64,000 nucleotides of DNA from Adineta ricciae (taxonomy: Eukaryota > Rotifera > Eurotatoria > Adinetida > Adinetidae): positions 1 to 64,000 of the forward strand of contig CAJNOJ010000080.1 of the NCBI GenBank assembly GCA_905250025.1, read 5' to 3'. A program made the translations under genes and the position numbers. The stretch's first letter is position 1; every line of letters begins with the position of its first letter. This document shows, one piece after another, positions 1 to 11,551 of the stretch. The notes under the pieces are model-generated. The model saw only the letters and a program-made list of their open reading frames with translations, was not told where the DNA came from and made no database searches.

Positions 1-155
1 TCTATCCACCGCCACCACTACCAGCCAATTTCCTTCATCACTTTGCTCAGACCCATCCAGTAGCTTTTGCAACGGCTTATGAAAAATTCTTTAAACGCCA
101 TCAACAAGAAGCCGCTGCAGCTGTACTAGCAACCAGCAAGACAGGAGATCGCTAA
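1..155 (+). CDS. 3' end of an unidentified gene (partial)
   Basis: This is the last coding piece of a gene whose body lies left of the window. The frame with codons starting at position 3 stays open until TAA at 153-155, giving about 50 residues. The piece starts with a proline-rich stretch (YPPPPLPANF), continues with a helical, alanine- and glutamine-rich segment (FFKRHQQEAAAA) and ends in KTGDR. Such a tail would suit a transcription factor or other regulatory protein, but no domain is visible and I do not recognise the family. The reading frame is chosen because the other two frames are interrupted and the codon use looks coding. Confidence 0.55.
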   Translation, partial: YPPPPLPANFLHHFAQTHPVAFATAYEKFFKRHQQEAAAAVLATSKTGDR

Positions 156-1343
156 CCTGAACACTTTATCTAACTGACATCTTATACAAAATATACATAC
201 ATGTGTTCGTCGTATTTTCTTGTTGTTTTTTTTTTTGTTTTAATGTCTCGTTTCTTTTTCTCTCACTTCTTTTTTGTAAACGTATACTCATATTCACTTT
301 TATAAAAGAAAGAAAGTCTAGATCTTTAACCAATATGAATATTCCACGGTCATTTGCCGCCTTTTTTTTCTTAACTATGCTAATTCTTTTTTCTTCACTG
401 CTAAATATAATCAATCGGTTGATTGATCGTCTGCAAGATAAGAATAATACTGACGGTGTCACTGGATCCGGATGTTTACACGAATCGTTTAGCTGATATA
501 TAAAACAATGTTTTTCTCGTCGTCGATGAATTAACGTCTCACTTTCTCTTAGATCGTGCGCCGGCTACTTTTCTTTTGATGCATAAAGCTTCTTGCTCTG
601 ATATCTTATAGCCTCGCAGTGATGTTCATTCATTAGTCGACGTGTTAGTACAAACTGTTAGCATTCATTGTCGTTAGTTTATTTATTCAATGAGGAAAAC
701 AGACGCAGCTCAATTATCGATATTTAGCCTTTTAGTCAAAATTAGTTGACAGTCATTTCGACGATTTCTTCTTCTTTATCGAATAACATGATATTGTTGA
801 TAATAATGATGATGATCTAATCGCATTAGTCTCACACTACGATTCCATCGATTTAATCACAAAGAGATGTTAGATGTGTGACATCAGACATCATGAGACA
901 TATTTGATTTCTAATAAACATTTGCAAGCGACTTAATCTGTTCGATTGTCGTTTTAACACGAACGACAGGAAGAATAGAAAAATGTTTTGTTAATAAAAA
1001 ATGCTTCTATCAATAAATATCAATTGATAAACACACTATCAATCAACTGAATACACCAATGAAGATTAACGTATGTGATAGATGTGTTCCGGAATTAATA
1101 ACATAAGAAAATAGAGGAAAGAACAAGTCGATAAAAAGGCAATGAGATGAATAAAACACGACAAGGCGGTTACTTTAAGCTGCAACTATAATTTTAATAT
1201 ACATTCATTGAAAATCTTTGTCCTGATTAATTTGATCAATATTTTTCCATTCACATGAAATTAACTTCACATGTTGTCTTTTCCTCTGTTCTAATCAATC
1301 ACGTTCGTTAACAATAGAGATAACGAATTCTATTGGTTGGATA
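156..1343. other. Intergenic, no gene seen
   Basis: Roughly 1.2 kb between two convergent genes, so it should hold two 3' UTRs. It is AT-rich with T-runs. The open frames near 170-500 run through homopolymers and look non-coding. AATAAA-like hexamers occur near 990-1020. Confidence 0.5.
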
Positions 1344-2122
1344 TCAGACTTTTCCTTCGAATTTTTTCTCAGCACATTGTTCCGTATGGATGTCAAATAT
1401 CTCAGCATCACGTTTCCAACATTCATGATAAAGATAAGCATCGAATAAATACACCAAATCACCCAAGATTTGTATCAAAAGTGCAGTATCCGAATTGAGA
1501 ATTTTATAGTTTCTATAACAATTGTAAGCGAATAGAATTGCACATAGATAAACGAGATTACCAAGAATATTGAACGCATGTGCCCATACATAGAGATTCT
1601 ATGTCAAAGAGTAAAATAACGAAAAGTGAAAGTCTCTTGCATTACTCGAAAAGTGCAACGGTCTTTTGAATAGTGGGAGAGTTTCTTTCCAAAGATAATG
1701 AACCAACCGAGTAGGACAAGAATGGATTCAATTAGAAAACACAGAATACCAAGGAAATTAAGTAAGAAAATATGATTTATCCATCGTGTTTTATCACAAG
1801 AGAGTACAGCACCAAAGAGATAGAAATAACTGCCAAGATTTTGAAAAATACAGGCAAAAAACTCGGAAGGATATTGAATAGATTTTTGACCTTCTGATGC
1901 TGGAAATTTCATGGCGTAAACATACCAATCAACTGTATATAAACTAGCATCAAGAACAAATAGAATAGCAAGTAATAAGTAAATAAGAAACGAAAGTGCA
2001 TTGTCAAATTTCGTAGAAGTATAACTAATGATATCAATTGTTAAATATCCTATCATACCAATGATATAGACAATATTGGCCCAATAACCCCAGAATAGAA
2101 TTGGTGAAGTTGATGAACACAT
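1344..2122 (-). CDS. Multi-pass membrane protein, family unknown
   Basis: Two exons, 2122-1646 and 1598-1344, joined in phase 0 across a 47-nt GT-AG intron, give about 243 residues. Around six hydrophobic segments are visible, rich in Ile, Leu, Tyr and Trp. Short polar loops separate them and the tail is charged, ending KKFEGKV. There is no signal peptide, and the N-terminus (MCSSTSPILFW) leads straight into a membrane segment. I chose the ATG at 2122 because the frame upstream has only non-ATG codons and an acceptor-like TTATCAG precedes it; an upstream exon is possible. I do not recognise the family. It resembles the many lineage-restricted four- to seven-pass proteins found in rotifer genomes, but that is an impression and not evidence of function. 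Confidence 0.65.
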
Positions 2123-3344
2123 TCTGATAAGATCATCAAGATAACGCACTTGTCAATACTAGTATATAAACAAAAGCAACGAAGAGATCTATTTAGATAT
2201 GAGAGATTCGATAACAAAAAAATAGGTTGTCAAGGAGGGAGATTAATTTTCTCCTGTTTTATCATGATTTACAAAAGAAAGCTGATCTTATTCCTTTTAG
2301 TTGTGCAGACAAGTCAGATTCAACTCTTCAATCGCTGTACAATCGAAGAGAAACAGCAAGTTCTTGTAACGATATGAGAAGTGCATATCCCTTGAGACAT
2401 TGATTTCAATGACTATGTATCGTACTAGATGGCGCCACATATGGTACCTTATTTGCAAGAAGCATTCGTTGTTATATGGTTGGTAGTTCTACGAAGTAAT
2501 CAAAATTTTACTTAATTTGTGTTGTATATACACTCTTACATGAATAAATTTTTTCCGACTATTGATATGAGTTGTAAAGTACTGCGAAGTTATGATTATG
2601 GCAATTTCAAACCAATGAAAACCTGCTGATATAGAAACCTATACTTGTTTCTTTCTTTTTTTGTAACAGTCATATTACGTTACATATCGATATAAAGCAT
2701 CATTTTTTTGTCAAGTCTTTGCGAATTATTTAGAAAGAAAAATTTTCCACGTTGCATCTATGGATTATTTGTTGTGAAAAAGTTTATATTGGAAGCATAT
2801 GCTAAATATTCATAAACGCCTAGTTCACTTCGTATCTATTAAATCATCTCGAAAAGAAAAGTCAGTAAGAGAAACGTGATGGGATGTAAGGATCTACTGT
2901 CCTTGATTCTACTTCCATTTGTATTAGATTTTTATATTCGAAGTTTCGAATGAATCTTGATCTTTGTTTTCCTTTCTTCATCTATTCGACTAACAAACTT
3001 GACCTTTCTCTCTGTTGTCTATTTCTAGATCCATACGTCCATTTTTTATCTGTTCCACTATTTGTCTTTTAAACGGATCGGCATGTATCGTATTGGAATA
3101 TGTTCTAAATGACAAAAAACAAGTAAATAAAACATAGCTCTGCAGGCAAAATTCTTGGAATACACATTTTCTTTCCTTTTCTTCGAAAACCATACCATGT
3201 GTATAACGTGAGAGTGTTGGCGAATGTAGCGAAAAAAGAAAAGAAAAATTGTGATGAGATATCATATTTGATATTTCCATTGATTTCGTGCTGTTTTTTT
3301 TTTCGTAGAGCGTATTTGCATCAACAAATTTATTCTATTTACAG
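2123..3344. other. Intergenic and probable 5' region, no clear gene
   Basis: This lies between two divergently transcribed genes, so promoters of both are expected here. The short open frames at 2150-2377 and 2990-3498 are in AT-rich sequence and show no domain. An acceptor-like TATTTACAG ends at 3344 just before the first visible exon of the phosphate carrier. Confidence 0.45.
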
Positions 3345-5002
3345 AACCTATCATCTTCCCAAATCTCGTTGGTTAACAATGAAATCCCAAGAAATTTTCG
3401 AATATCGATTTATAACTTATTTCGTCACACTAATTCGATTGGTGACCATTCTTCCATTCAAATGTGTTGTATGTATAGTAGAACTAGTTATCAATTAGAA
3501 ACATCCTCATCTACTTGTTTATTGATAGATGGGCATATTTCGTTCAATTGGTGACCTTTTTAACTTCTCTTCTTTTAATCATTCAGGTGGTAAAGGTGTG
3601 TAGAAGAGTTACATTGTTTCTTGATTAATTATCTGTTTTTATTTTATTTTAGAACATTATAGTTGTGAATATGGTTCAGTGAAGTATTATATTTATTGTG
3701 GGATTGGTGGAATGATCAGTTGTGGTATAACACATACAGCTCTTGTTCCATTGGTATGTGTTTTATTATCATAGTTAAATCAGAAATATGTAAAGCATCT
3801 ATGCTCTACTTGTGTGAATTTATCTTTTCAAAAATATTGACTGATAATTCAGTGAAGAAACTGAGGTACGGTGTAATACGGAGACTAATTTATTTTAGGA
3901 TCTAATCAAATGTCGATTACAAGTAAAACCTCAAAAATATGTGAATCTCATAAATGGCTTCAAAGTGACTATTGCGTATGTTTTCTGAGAAGAAGATTGT
4001 GTTTTGTATGATGAAATGCCATCGATTTAGAGAAGAAGGTTTCCTTGGTTTAACCAAAGGTTGGGCGCCGACGTTGATTGGTTATTCTTTCCAAGGTCTC
4101 GCAAAATTTGGTTTCTACGAACTTTTCAAAGTTTTCTATGGTGGTATTCTTGGAGAAGAAAACGCATATCTCTACCGAACATTATTGTATTTATTATCGA
4201 GTGCGTCGGCTGAATTTTTTGCTGACGTCGCTCTATCACCATGGGAAGCGACTAAAGTACGAATACAAACACAAGATAATTGGGCATCAACACTTAGACA
4301 GGGCTTGCCGAAACTTTATGGTAAGAAATGTTTTCTTGGAGAAATCTTTTGTATTGAATCTTCCTTTTCTATGTTTTTAGCGGAAGAAGGATTGTATGGG
4401 TAAGGAGAAGATCGAACGTATATTTTTCATATTGAAAATCAACACTTTCGACGATGATGTTTAGATTTTATAAAGGTATTGTACCACTTTGGCTTCGTCA
4501 AATACCTTATACAATGATGAAATTTGCCTGTTTTGAACGTACGGTTGAAGCTCTCTATAAATACGTTGTGCCTAAACCACGCGAACAATGTACGAAAACC
4601 GAACAACTAGGCGTCACATTTGTTGCTGGATATATTGCTGGAATATTTTGTGCTATCGTTAGCCATCCAGCTGATACGATTGTCTCAAAATTAAATAATG
4701 AAAAAGGTCTGAGTTTGTTTGAGGCCGTCCGTCGTGTTGGTTTTGCGGGTAAATCGAATCAATTAGTCATTTGAATAAAAGACTATTTTCGTCTTTATTT
4801 AGGCTTATGGAAAGGTCTTGGTCCCCGTATATTCATGATTGGAACGTTAACAGCTTTGCAATGGTTCATATACGACACTGTGAAAGTCGTTTTGGCACTA
4901 CCAAGACCACCGCCCCCGCAACCACCACTTTCACTACAGAAAAGATATGCTTTCAATAGTGACAAAGAACCGTTGATACGTGATTTGAGTGTTAAAAGTT
5001 GA
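3345..5002 (+). CDS. SLC25A3: Mitochondrial phosphate carrier
   Basis: Inner-membrane carrier that brings phosphate into the matrix for ATP synthesis. Exons: 3345-3468, 3587-3595, 3653-3753, 3899-3975, 4031-4320, 4381-4399, 4465-4748 and 4803-5002, all phase-consistent, about 367 residues. Three mitochondrial-carrier repeats are visible, with signatures PLDLIKCR, PWEATKVR and PADTIVSK. The stretch from CEYGS through the first repeat (GIGGMISCGITHTA) is diagnostic of the phosphate carrier and not of other SLC25 members. The C-terminus is polar with a PRPPPPQPP stretch. The conserved body from 3653 is certain. The N-terminal presequence is less so: exon 1 has no ATG at its start, so the true first exon may lie upstream, and the frame needs a 9-nt micro-exon (GTGGTAAAG). 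Confidence 0.93.
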
Positions 5003-5156
5003 ATAGGAGGTTTTATCATTAATCATTTTTTTAAACAACATTTTCTTTTGCTTCTCGTTTAATTCTGGTATAATCTTAATTTCGTTGACGCCTGCATTAT
5101 TATTTATGTGATATGTGTATATGAATTTTGTTAAATTCTGATATAAAAAAAAGAGA

Positions 5157-5162
5157 AATAAA
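5157..5162 (+). other. Polyadenylation signal of the phosphate carrier
   Basis: AATAAA about 155 nt after the stop codon at 5002 is the first canonical hexamer downstream of the gene. Inferred from position only. Confidence 0.5.
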
Positions 5163-5657
5163 TCACACGATCTTGTTGACACAAATCTAAAATACTCTAA
5201 TCAGTGAATAAGCAGCACGGCAAACGAAAAAAGAAAATCCATCAGCTAATTAGCAATCGAGGTCATGTGTTAAGGAAATTTATTTCATCACGCGTGCAAC
5301 AGTTAGTACATTTTCTATCGTTCCAGAAAGATTTATCATCAAATATCATCCTCTGAATAATTAACTATGACGAGCAGATCTCTACCTTGGTATTCCCTTA
5401 TTCGGTGGAAGGACAAATATACTTGATTAATTATTGATAGTTTTCTATACTTTATTGATCTACATTGTTTACGTTGACAAGAAACATAACTGTCTAATAC
5501 CATATATTGTTTACTAAAGATCTTCTCTGCACATAACAGAAGAGTGCATCGTCTATGATCATTCACGGTGTATATTCGTTCTTTTTCTCTGCTAAATAAT
5601 GTAAGTTAATATTCATTCGGATGGCAAATTGTCATTAAATTAGTTCTTCGAACAAAA

Positions 5658-5671
5658 TGGATTCGAATCCA
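5658..5671. repeat. 14-bp perfect palindrome
   Basis: TGGATTCGAATCCA is identical to its reverse complement. It lies alone in an intergenic stretch. It resembles the core of a tRNA T-arm but no cloverleaf can be built around it. Function unknown. Confidence 0.4.
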
Positions 5672-6183
5672 AAACAGAGACATCGATGACGTCTGTCAAA
5701 TATTCACATTAGTTCTGACATCAACAAGTCCTTTGTTGGTAAGCTTACATGTAGAGTACTTGAGAGAAAATGAACTCTACCAACTTCGCATCGGAAAACA
5801 AGAGATCTATTTATTTTCTAAAGCAATTTGTATTCATAAGAACATAAAAATATTAAATTGATGAATGAGAAGAATCTTTCAAAATCGAACACTGTTTATC
5901 TTCGTCAGAATACAAAAGAAAATCATTTTTAATTGATTCTTCGTTTTGTTTTCATCATATTTAATTAATATCTCATGGCCTTCTTGCAAATAATGAATTA
6001 TTTGATCTAGTCTCGTGCATAACTGAACAATTCTGTGTCAACTTCTCTGATGAATCAAAGACACGCTCTAGAAGACATTCAAGTTTTATTTGACACAATA
6101 CGAGCGCAGAAAAAGAAAACTTTAACATTTGTTGAAAAAGAACAGTATGTTTATGTATGAATTTGTCAAGGGATCGATGTTTT

Positions 6184-6601
6184 TCACATCAAATCGATTT
6201 TCTCAACTCGGATATCGACCAGATCGCCGTAGCCTTTTGTTAATACAGGAATGTTGCTACTGGTAATGAAACGTGTTTTTCCATCAGCGACGATTCGTAC
6301 GCGAATTGAGTAGTTCGATGTTTTTTCGATATCTTTTTCATCGTATTCAAGATTGAATGTTATCGGAAAAGTAAGAACTTGGTTTTCAAGGATTAATTTT
6401 GCAATTGTATGAAATTTACGAACATATGAACCATCTTGAGAACCAATGTCTGAGGAAAATGTCGGAATGAAAAAGAAAATCATCTTCTGTCATCTTACCT
6501 GTCAATGTCATATCGTCGAGATAAATCAAAACTTTATGATTATCATTGAGTATTTCGTTGTGTTTCTCGTAATCAATCGTACCTTCGATACGTCTGACCA
6601 T
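6184..6601 (-). CDS. YbaY/YscW-domain protein of bacterial lipoprotein type
   Basis: Two exons, 6601-6499 and 6449-6184, are joined across a 49-nt GT-AG intron and give 122 residues that are almost entirely one domain. It reads as a small all-beta fold: an opening VRRIEGTIDY strand, a YLDDMTLTG turn, then LTFPITFNLEYDEKDI, YSIRVRIVADGKTRF and IPVLTKGYGDLVDIRV. This order of motifs matches the YbaY/YscW family (Pfam PF09619), best known as bacterial periplasmic lipoproteins and type III secretion pilotins. Unlike those, there is no signal peptide or lipobox cysteine, so the product should be cytosolic. The intron and codon use match neighbouring genes, so it is a resident nuclear gene and not contamination. 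Its role is unknown. Family assignment is from recalled motif spacing. Confidence 0.78.
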
Positions 6602-8445
6602 TTTGATCGATGGAAACTAAATGAACAGGAATCTTGATAGAATATGTGTGTATTTATATTAGAGTGAGTTAAAATGCTTCGATGCCGAAAGATGTGTTAC
6701 GTACGTTTTTGGTATTTTCTTGTTTTAATGAAATGGTTTCTCGAAGCAAGTATAATTGATTGTATGAATGTAAAGTAACACACAATTTATACGTGGGATA
6801 ATGTAGTTGCCGGCTGAAGCTGACAAGGTGTACGTGTGAGCGTGTTTGTTAGCTGTAGAGCAAGTTCTAGAAGAAAAAAAGCGGAAATTCTTATTCATAC
6901 AAAGTGATTGTTTCTCTTTTTCCCTCTCTCTCTATTTCTACTCTCTGTTTCGATATTCGTCGATTGTCGGAAAAATCATGATTCTTTTTTTTTTCAGTTA
7001 TTTCTTCTTCTTTTCTTTCTCTCTACCATAGAAAACATTGAACTGCCCATACCGAGAATGTCTGACATCGCGTGCAGTGGAACATATCCCCTTGCTTAGT
7101 GAAATAAAGACAAAGAGAAGGGAACATGCTTGTATTATTAATGAAAGTTAAAATCAAGTAGAAAACAGAAAAAGAAAAGTTTAAGAAAGAAAAAAAAAGT
7201 TATAGTTTCTTCTTCTTATGCGACCTTTCCGACCAATAATGAATTTGTCATTACTGTCTGTCGATCCTTTAGAGAAAGAAATCTTGACGGATCAGAGAAC
7301 TAAACTATCCTAACAGGCGTTCACTGAAAAATCGATACATTTGAAATATGAATAGAGAACAAAAACAGAAAATTCTCGAAGTGACGCACATTAATTACTA
7401 CTCTCATTTGTTCTTCGTTATAGAATTTCTTTGTAGTGACGTACATATGGTGTGATAGTTAAGTCCAATATAATTGGTTTTTACTTGTTCGTAATGATTA
7501 GAAAAATACAACTGAGCAATACAATTAAATTTCTAGTAATTATTCATTAATCCATAAGTGCGTTCTTCCAGCGTAACAGAGAGAAATTTTATTTGTTGCA
7601 ATGATCAGTAGTTTGCAATAACGGGTTAGATCAAGATTTTTCTGGCATAGTGATATAACTAGTCTCAGTTTCTTTGGGAAATATATCTAAATTTTGTGAC
7701 ATCCTATACTTAAATATGATATACGATGATTATAATTTTTAAATTGATGTTAGAGCTCTCTTAGATGATTATTAATGAGAGCAAACACCGTCACAGAAAT
7801 CAATGGAATAGTCTGAACGGCTAAGATATGGTTTTTAGGGATTTGTTCTATGAAAATGTTAACTCTCTTCGTGAACAGTACATTTAAAATTTCGATGATA
7901 AGCTCTCAAAACGCCTAATGTATGTGTGTTTACATGAATCATCTAAGTATCGGTGAGATAACTTGAATAGATAAGGTGATCATGCCTGGCTTTATTTAGC
8001 AAAATGTTTATCTAAGAATTTCGGTGTTGCTTGTATGCGATTTCTGATATGAATCATTATCAAAGTCATTGAAATGAGAATAGCAAACGGAAGTATTAAA
8101 TATTGATGTCTAATGTTCCTCACTGTACATATTATAGATTATCTATATCTGTATGCATGGATTTACATACAGATGGCGCTGTTTTCATCTACTCTTTTCT
8201 AAATCTACACCTTCTCAAATATGATTGAGATTGACGAAAAGTCCAATAAACTCATCAAAAAACAAATTCTTGACGATCAGATACTCTTATCAGATTAAAA
8301 TTTGAATCGAAGATTGCTACGAATGAAATGATTGGTATGTATTACTCATCATTGCATTCATATGATTCAGCAGTTACTCTATGTTCTTATAAAAAAAGTG
8401 ACAAGTACACTGTTGACTTTAGTATTTCGTTTATCATTGTTGAAG
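6602..8445. other. Intergenic between divergent genes, no gene seen
   Basis: About 1.8 kb expected to carry the promoters of the YbaY-like gene (left) and the DD3-3-like gene (right). It contains C/T-rich and A/T-rich low-complexity patches near 6900-7020 and 7140-7200. The short open frames there are made of such repeats. Nothing coding is supported. Confidence 0.5.
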
Positions 8446-11400
8446 ATGTTTTCTCATATCCTTGTAACATGTTGTATCGTCTTCACAATCATCAATCCAA
8501 CATTAACAGATATTTATCTGCATAATCCACGGTAGTGAGATTTTCATGGTATTGATATTAATATTCAATTTTCTTCAGAGGTAGTAACAATCGACACAAT
8601 GAAAAGACTCGCCAGCGTAGCACTCCTACACTGTAAGCCATGTTTGATAAAGGTTTCACTTTCGCTATCATCATGTTTAGAAATTTTGATTCCCAAAATA
8701 ATGAACGAGGTGGGTATAATGTTGGTGACGATGGTGCCATATATTATTACGCAAATTCTATATTACCGATACAATGGTAATGTATAGTTAACACTTTGTA
8801 ATCACTTTTGTTTATAGAAAAAATTTCCTTCAGGACTAATCAACACTCATGCAATGATGTTAATAGCGATTGTACACTTCTACTTCAATATACGTGTGGT
8901 GATACACTTCGAGACGGTCAATCTACTGCGTAGGTTTTTCTGAGTACAAATTGGGAATAACTATTTTATTGTAATAATCTAGGAAAATTCCTGTGACTGT
9001 TGAAGGAGAAGCAAATGAAACTTACAGATTAACGGAAGATTTAGTATCGTATTTACATTGTCGCGTGCGAAGTCGTAACAAAAACTTATATACTGCTGGC
9101 CAAGTAATACAATAGTTAAAATAGCTTTGTGAAAAATTCTGTTTTCCTCACAGGGTCTTAAAGACTCATCGATTTCTACACGACAGAATCCTGCTGGTAC
9201 TCAAAACGGTTACGAATGTCCAGAAGAACGGGATTATTATCCATACTGGCAGCCAACAAATTGGATTGTATGTACAGTATCCTTATGTCTGTCATTGACT
9301 GAATGTTTTTGTCTAGGATATAGCAATACTAACCAATCGACAAGATCTCTGCTCGTACTATCGTCAAAATAGTCAAAATGTTCAATCGCGTTTTGCGTGT
9401 ACATTTGAAAATAAAGATGACTTGATTCAAGCAGATAAATTAAAAATTATCATACCAATAACAAAAGAACAGTGTCAAGTAAGATTTCACATCTGTTTCC
9501 GTACGAACACGATTACAAGAAATCTTTTCTAGGCATTTAACGATTCACGTCTGAATGGTGTCAAACCACGTTGGATAGAATATCCAAGTCATAACCAACC
9601 AGCTCCGGAATGCTATTCGCCTTCCTATACAAGAGAGAATCATCTTGGTGATATAGTTGGTTCTGATATGCCGGTCTTCAATTGGACTTTACCAAATATA
9701 AGTGCAAAGAAGTGTGTTTTACGTATTAGATACAATATTTCTACGGGTGATTATGATGGATGGAACACAAGTTCGAGAAGTGATGTTTACGTTATGAAAG
9801 AGTATGAGGAAAGATTGGGTGATGTTTGAAAGAAGTTAAGATTTCAAATTTTTAGACTTTTTGCAAATGAATCTGTTGCTGACAAACGAGGATATCGTTT
9901 TACAACCAATCCCGAAATTCAATTATTTGATAACTTGAATTTAACATTGAAACTTGCCATTAATACTCAGCAATATGGACGTGTTTTCCAAGACAGGTAT
10001 GTCAAAGAATCCGTTCATCCAAGTGAAATTTTGTTGCAAATATTTAGATCATATACATTTGAAATTCGACGACGTCCTGCCGAATTTCAAGACCGACCCA
10101 TTTATAACTTGAATGTACGAGGCAGACGTGGAAATATTGTTCAAGGTAGATAGAATCTTACTTTCAAAGTAATAATTGTGGTATTAACCAATCAATTGCT
10201 CTTCTTTATAGTATATCCAGCGCTTGAATACGATTTCGTTCCTAATCGATTAGAAATTCCTCCAAATTCTTATGTTCACATTCAGTGAGTTGATTCATTT
10301 GAGAAAATGCAATCTCGATTCGAGTTATTGTAGATGGATTGGTTCAAACACAACTCCACCAGGTGCTGGCCAAGGCAAAGCCGAAATCGACCGAAATAAT
10401 CTGCTACTTCTAACCGATCAAGTACAATTTGTTGCCCACAAGTAGACTTACTTCTGTGCTCTTCTTTCAGACAATAAATCCCAACTGGAATCCTTTCGGA
10501 TACTTAAATGCAACTGGTTTATACACTGCAAATATGCCAGAATATTTGAATCAAAGTACTTTTCTAAATTTACTTACGAGTGATCTTCGGTTATTAGCTG
10601 CTAGTGGACAAAGTAAGCAAACAATTGCGAATACCTTGTAATATGACGCAATCTGTTGTTTTAGACACCGATGTAGAGTTAGTCAACGCGTCAGCATATT
10701 TTGATCTTGGACCACGTTTGATAACAGTGGAATCCGCAGGCATCTATCAATATGTTTCTACGCGTAATAATGATTTTTCCAATCGTGATCAAAAAGGTCG
10801 GATTATTGTTCAACCATTCGCATTCAGATATCAAGTTATCGGTCAAAATAATTATACAGCTCAATTAGAGTAACGCATAGATTTGAAAAAAGGAAATTAT
10901 TATGTATTTGATGCTTTATTTAGAAACACTCTTGTTATATTTCCTGAAGGAAGTGTCAAAACAACAGTTCCAATCAAACTTGCTAAATTCACTCGTGATC
11001 AATTATCGAAAATTTTACCCGAAAACGGGCAAAACATAGTTGTACGTTTATTGAAATCTCGCTCGTCTACGAAAAACGTACTCTTCTCTTCGGTTTTGTA
11101 GAACAAAGAAAAGCTTTTTAATAGTGTCTATGTTCTTGAACCATACGATTTACAATTCACTTCAAACGTTCAATTTCAAATCCCATTTACTGAATACAAC
11201 AACGACGAGAAAAACGTCGATGTTTTACAATTCGAACCTCGGAATGGTGTTTACTTAAAACTACCAACTTCACTCGATCAATCCACACGCATGCTCAAAT
11301 TTCAATCGAATACGGCTGGTGTCTTCGCATTTGTTGAAAAGTCATCCAGTGTAAGTAGTATGACTGATTCATTCACTTTCATTTCTCTTTCTTCATAGCC

Positions 11401-11551
11401 TGTATGGATTGCTGGTGTAGTCGTACCTATTGTTTTGATTCTTATCATTGCCATATCGACAATCGTCTATTTTCGATTAAGTCCGCATCGATATTCCCAA
11501 GTGAAAGATCAAATTTCAAAAACGAAACGTTCGTTTTTTTCACGTGTATAA
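8446..11551 (+). CDS. DD3-3-like secreted/surface protein with C-terminal membrane anchor
   Basis: Seventeen phase-consistent exons: 8446-8531, 8579-8632, 8681-8776, 8834-8929, 8983-9103, 9154-9267, 9317-9478, 9533-9801, 9856-9996, 10048-10145, 10212-10284, 10334-10421, 10471-10612, 10665-10869, 10924-11041, 11102-11350 and 11399-11551, about 754 residues. The N-terminus is a clear signal peptide ([16 protein letters not shown]). Next comes RGSNNRHNE and [14 protein letters not shown], then an [11 protein letters not shown] block, [25 protein letters not shown] and [13 protein letters not shown]. These blocks match the family named after Dictyostelium DD3-3, scattered among protists and invertebrates; its function is unknown. 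The last exon encodes one transmembrane helix ([19 protein letters not shown]) and a short basic tail. The exon ending at 10869 runs into an in-frame TAA at 10871; I treat 10870-10923 as an intron, which needs checking. Confidence 0.85.

Larger units (their letters stand above)
5003..6183. other. Intergenic between convergent genes
   Basis: About 1.2 kb holding the 3' UTR of the phosphate carrier (AATAAA at 5157-5162) and that of the YbaY-like gene on the other strand. A 14-bp perfect palindrome, TGGATTCGAATCCA, sits at 5658-5671. No coding potential seen. Confidence 0.5.

Noticed and set aside
166-496. Overlapping open frames on both strands near the left edge
   Set aside because: Made largely of T-runs and their complement, with Phe- or Lys-rich translations and no domain; fits a 3' UTR.
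5658-5671. Possible tRNA T-arm (GGTTCGAATCC-like core)
   Set aside because: No acceptor, D or anticodon arms can be formed around it; it is just a palindrome.
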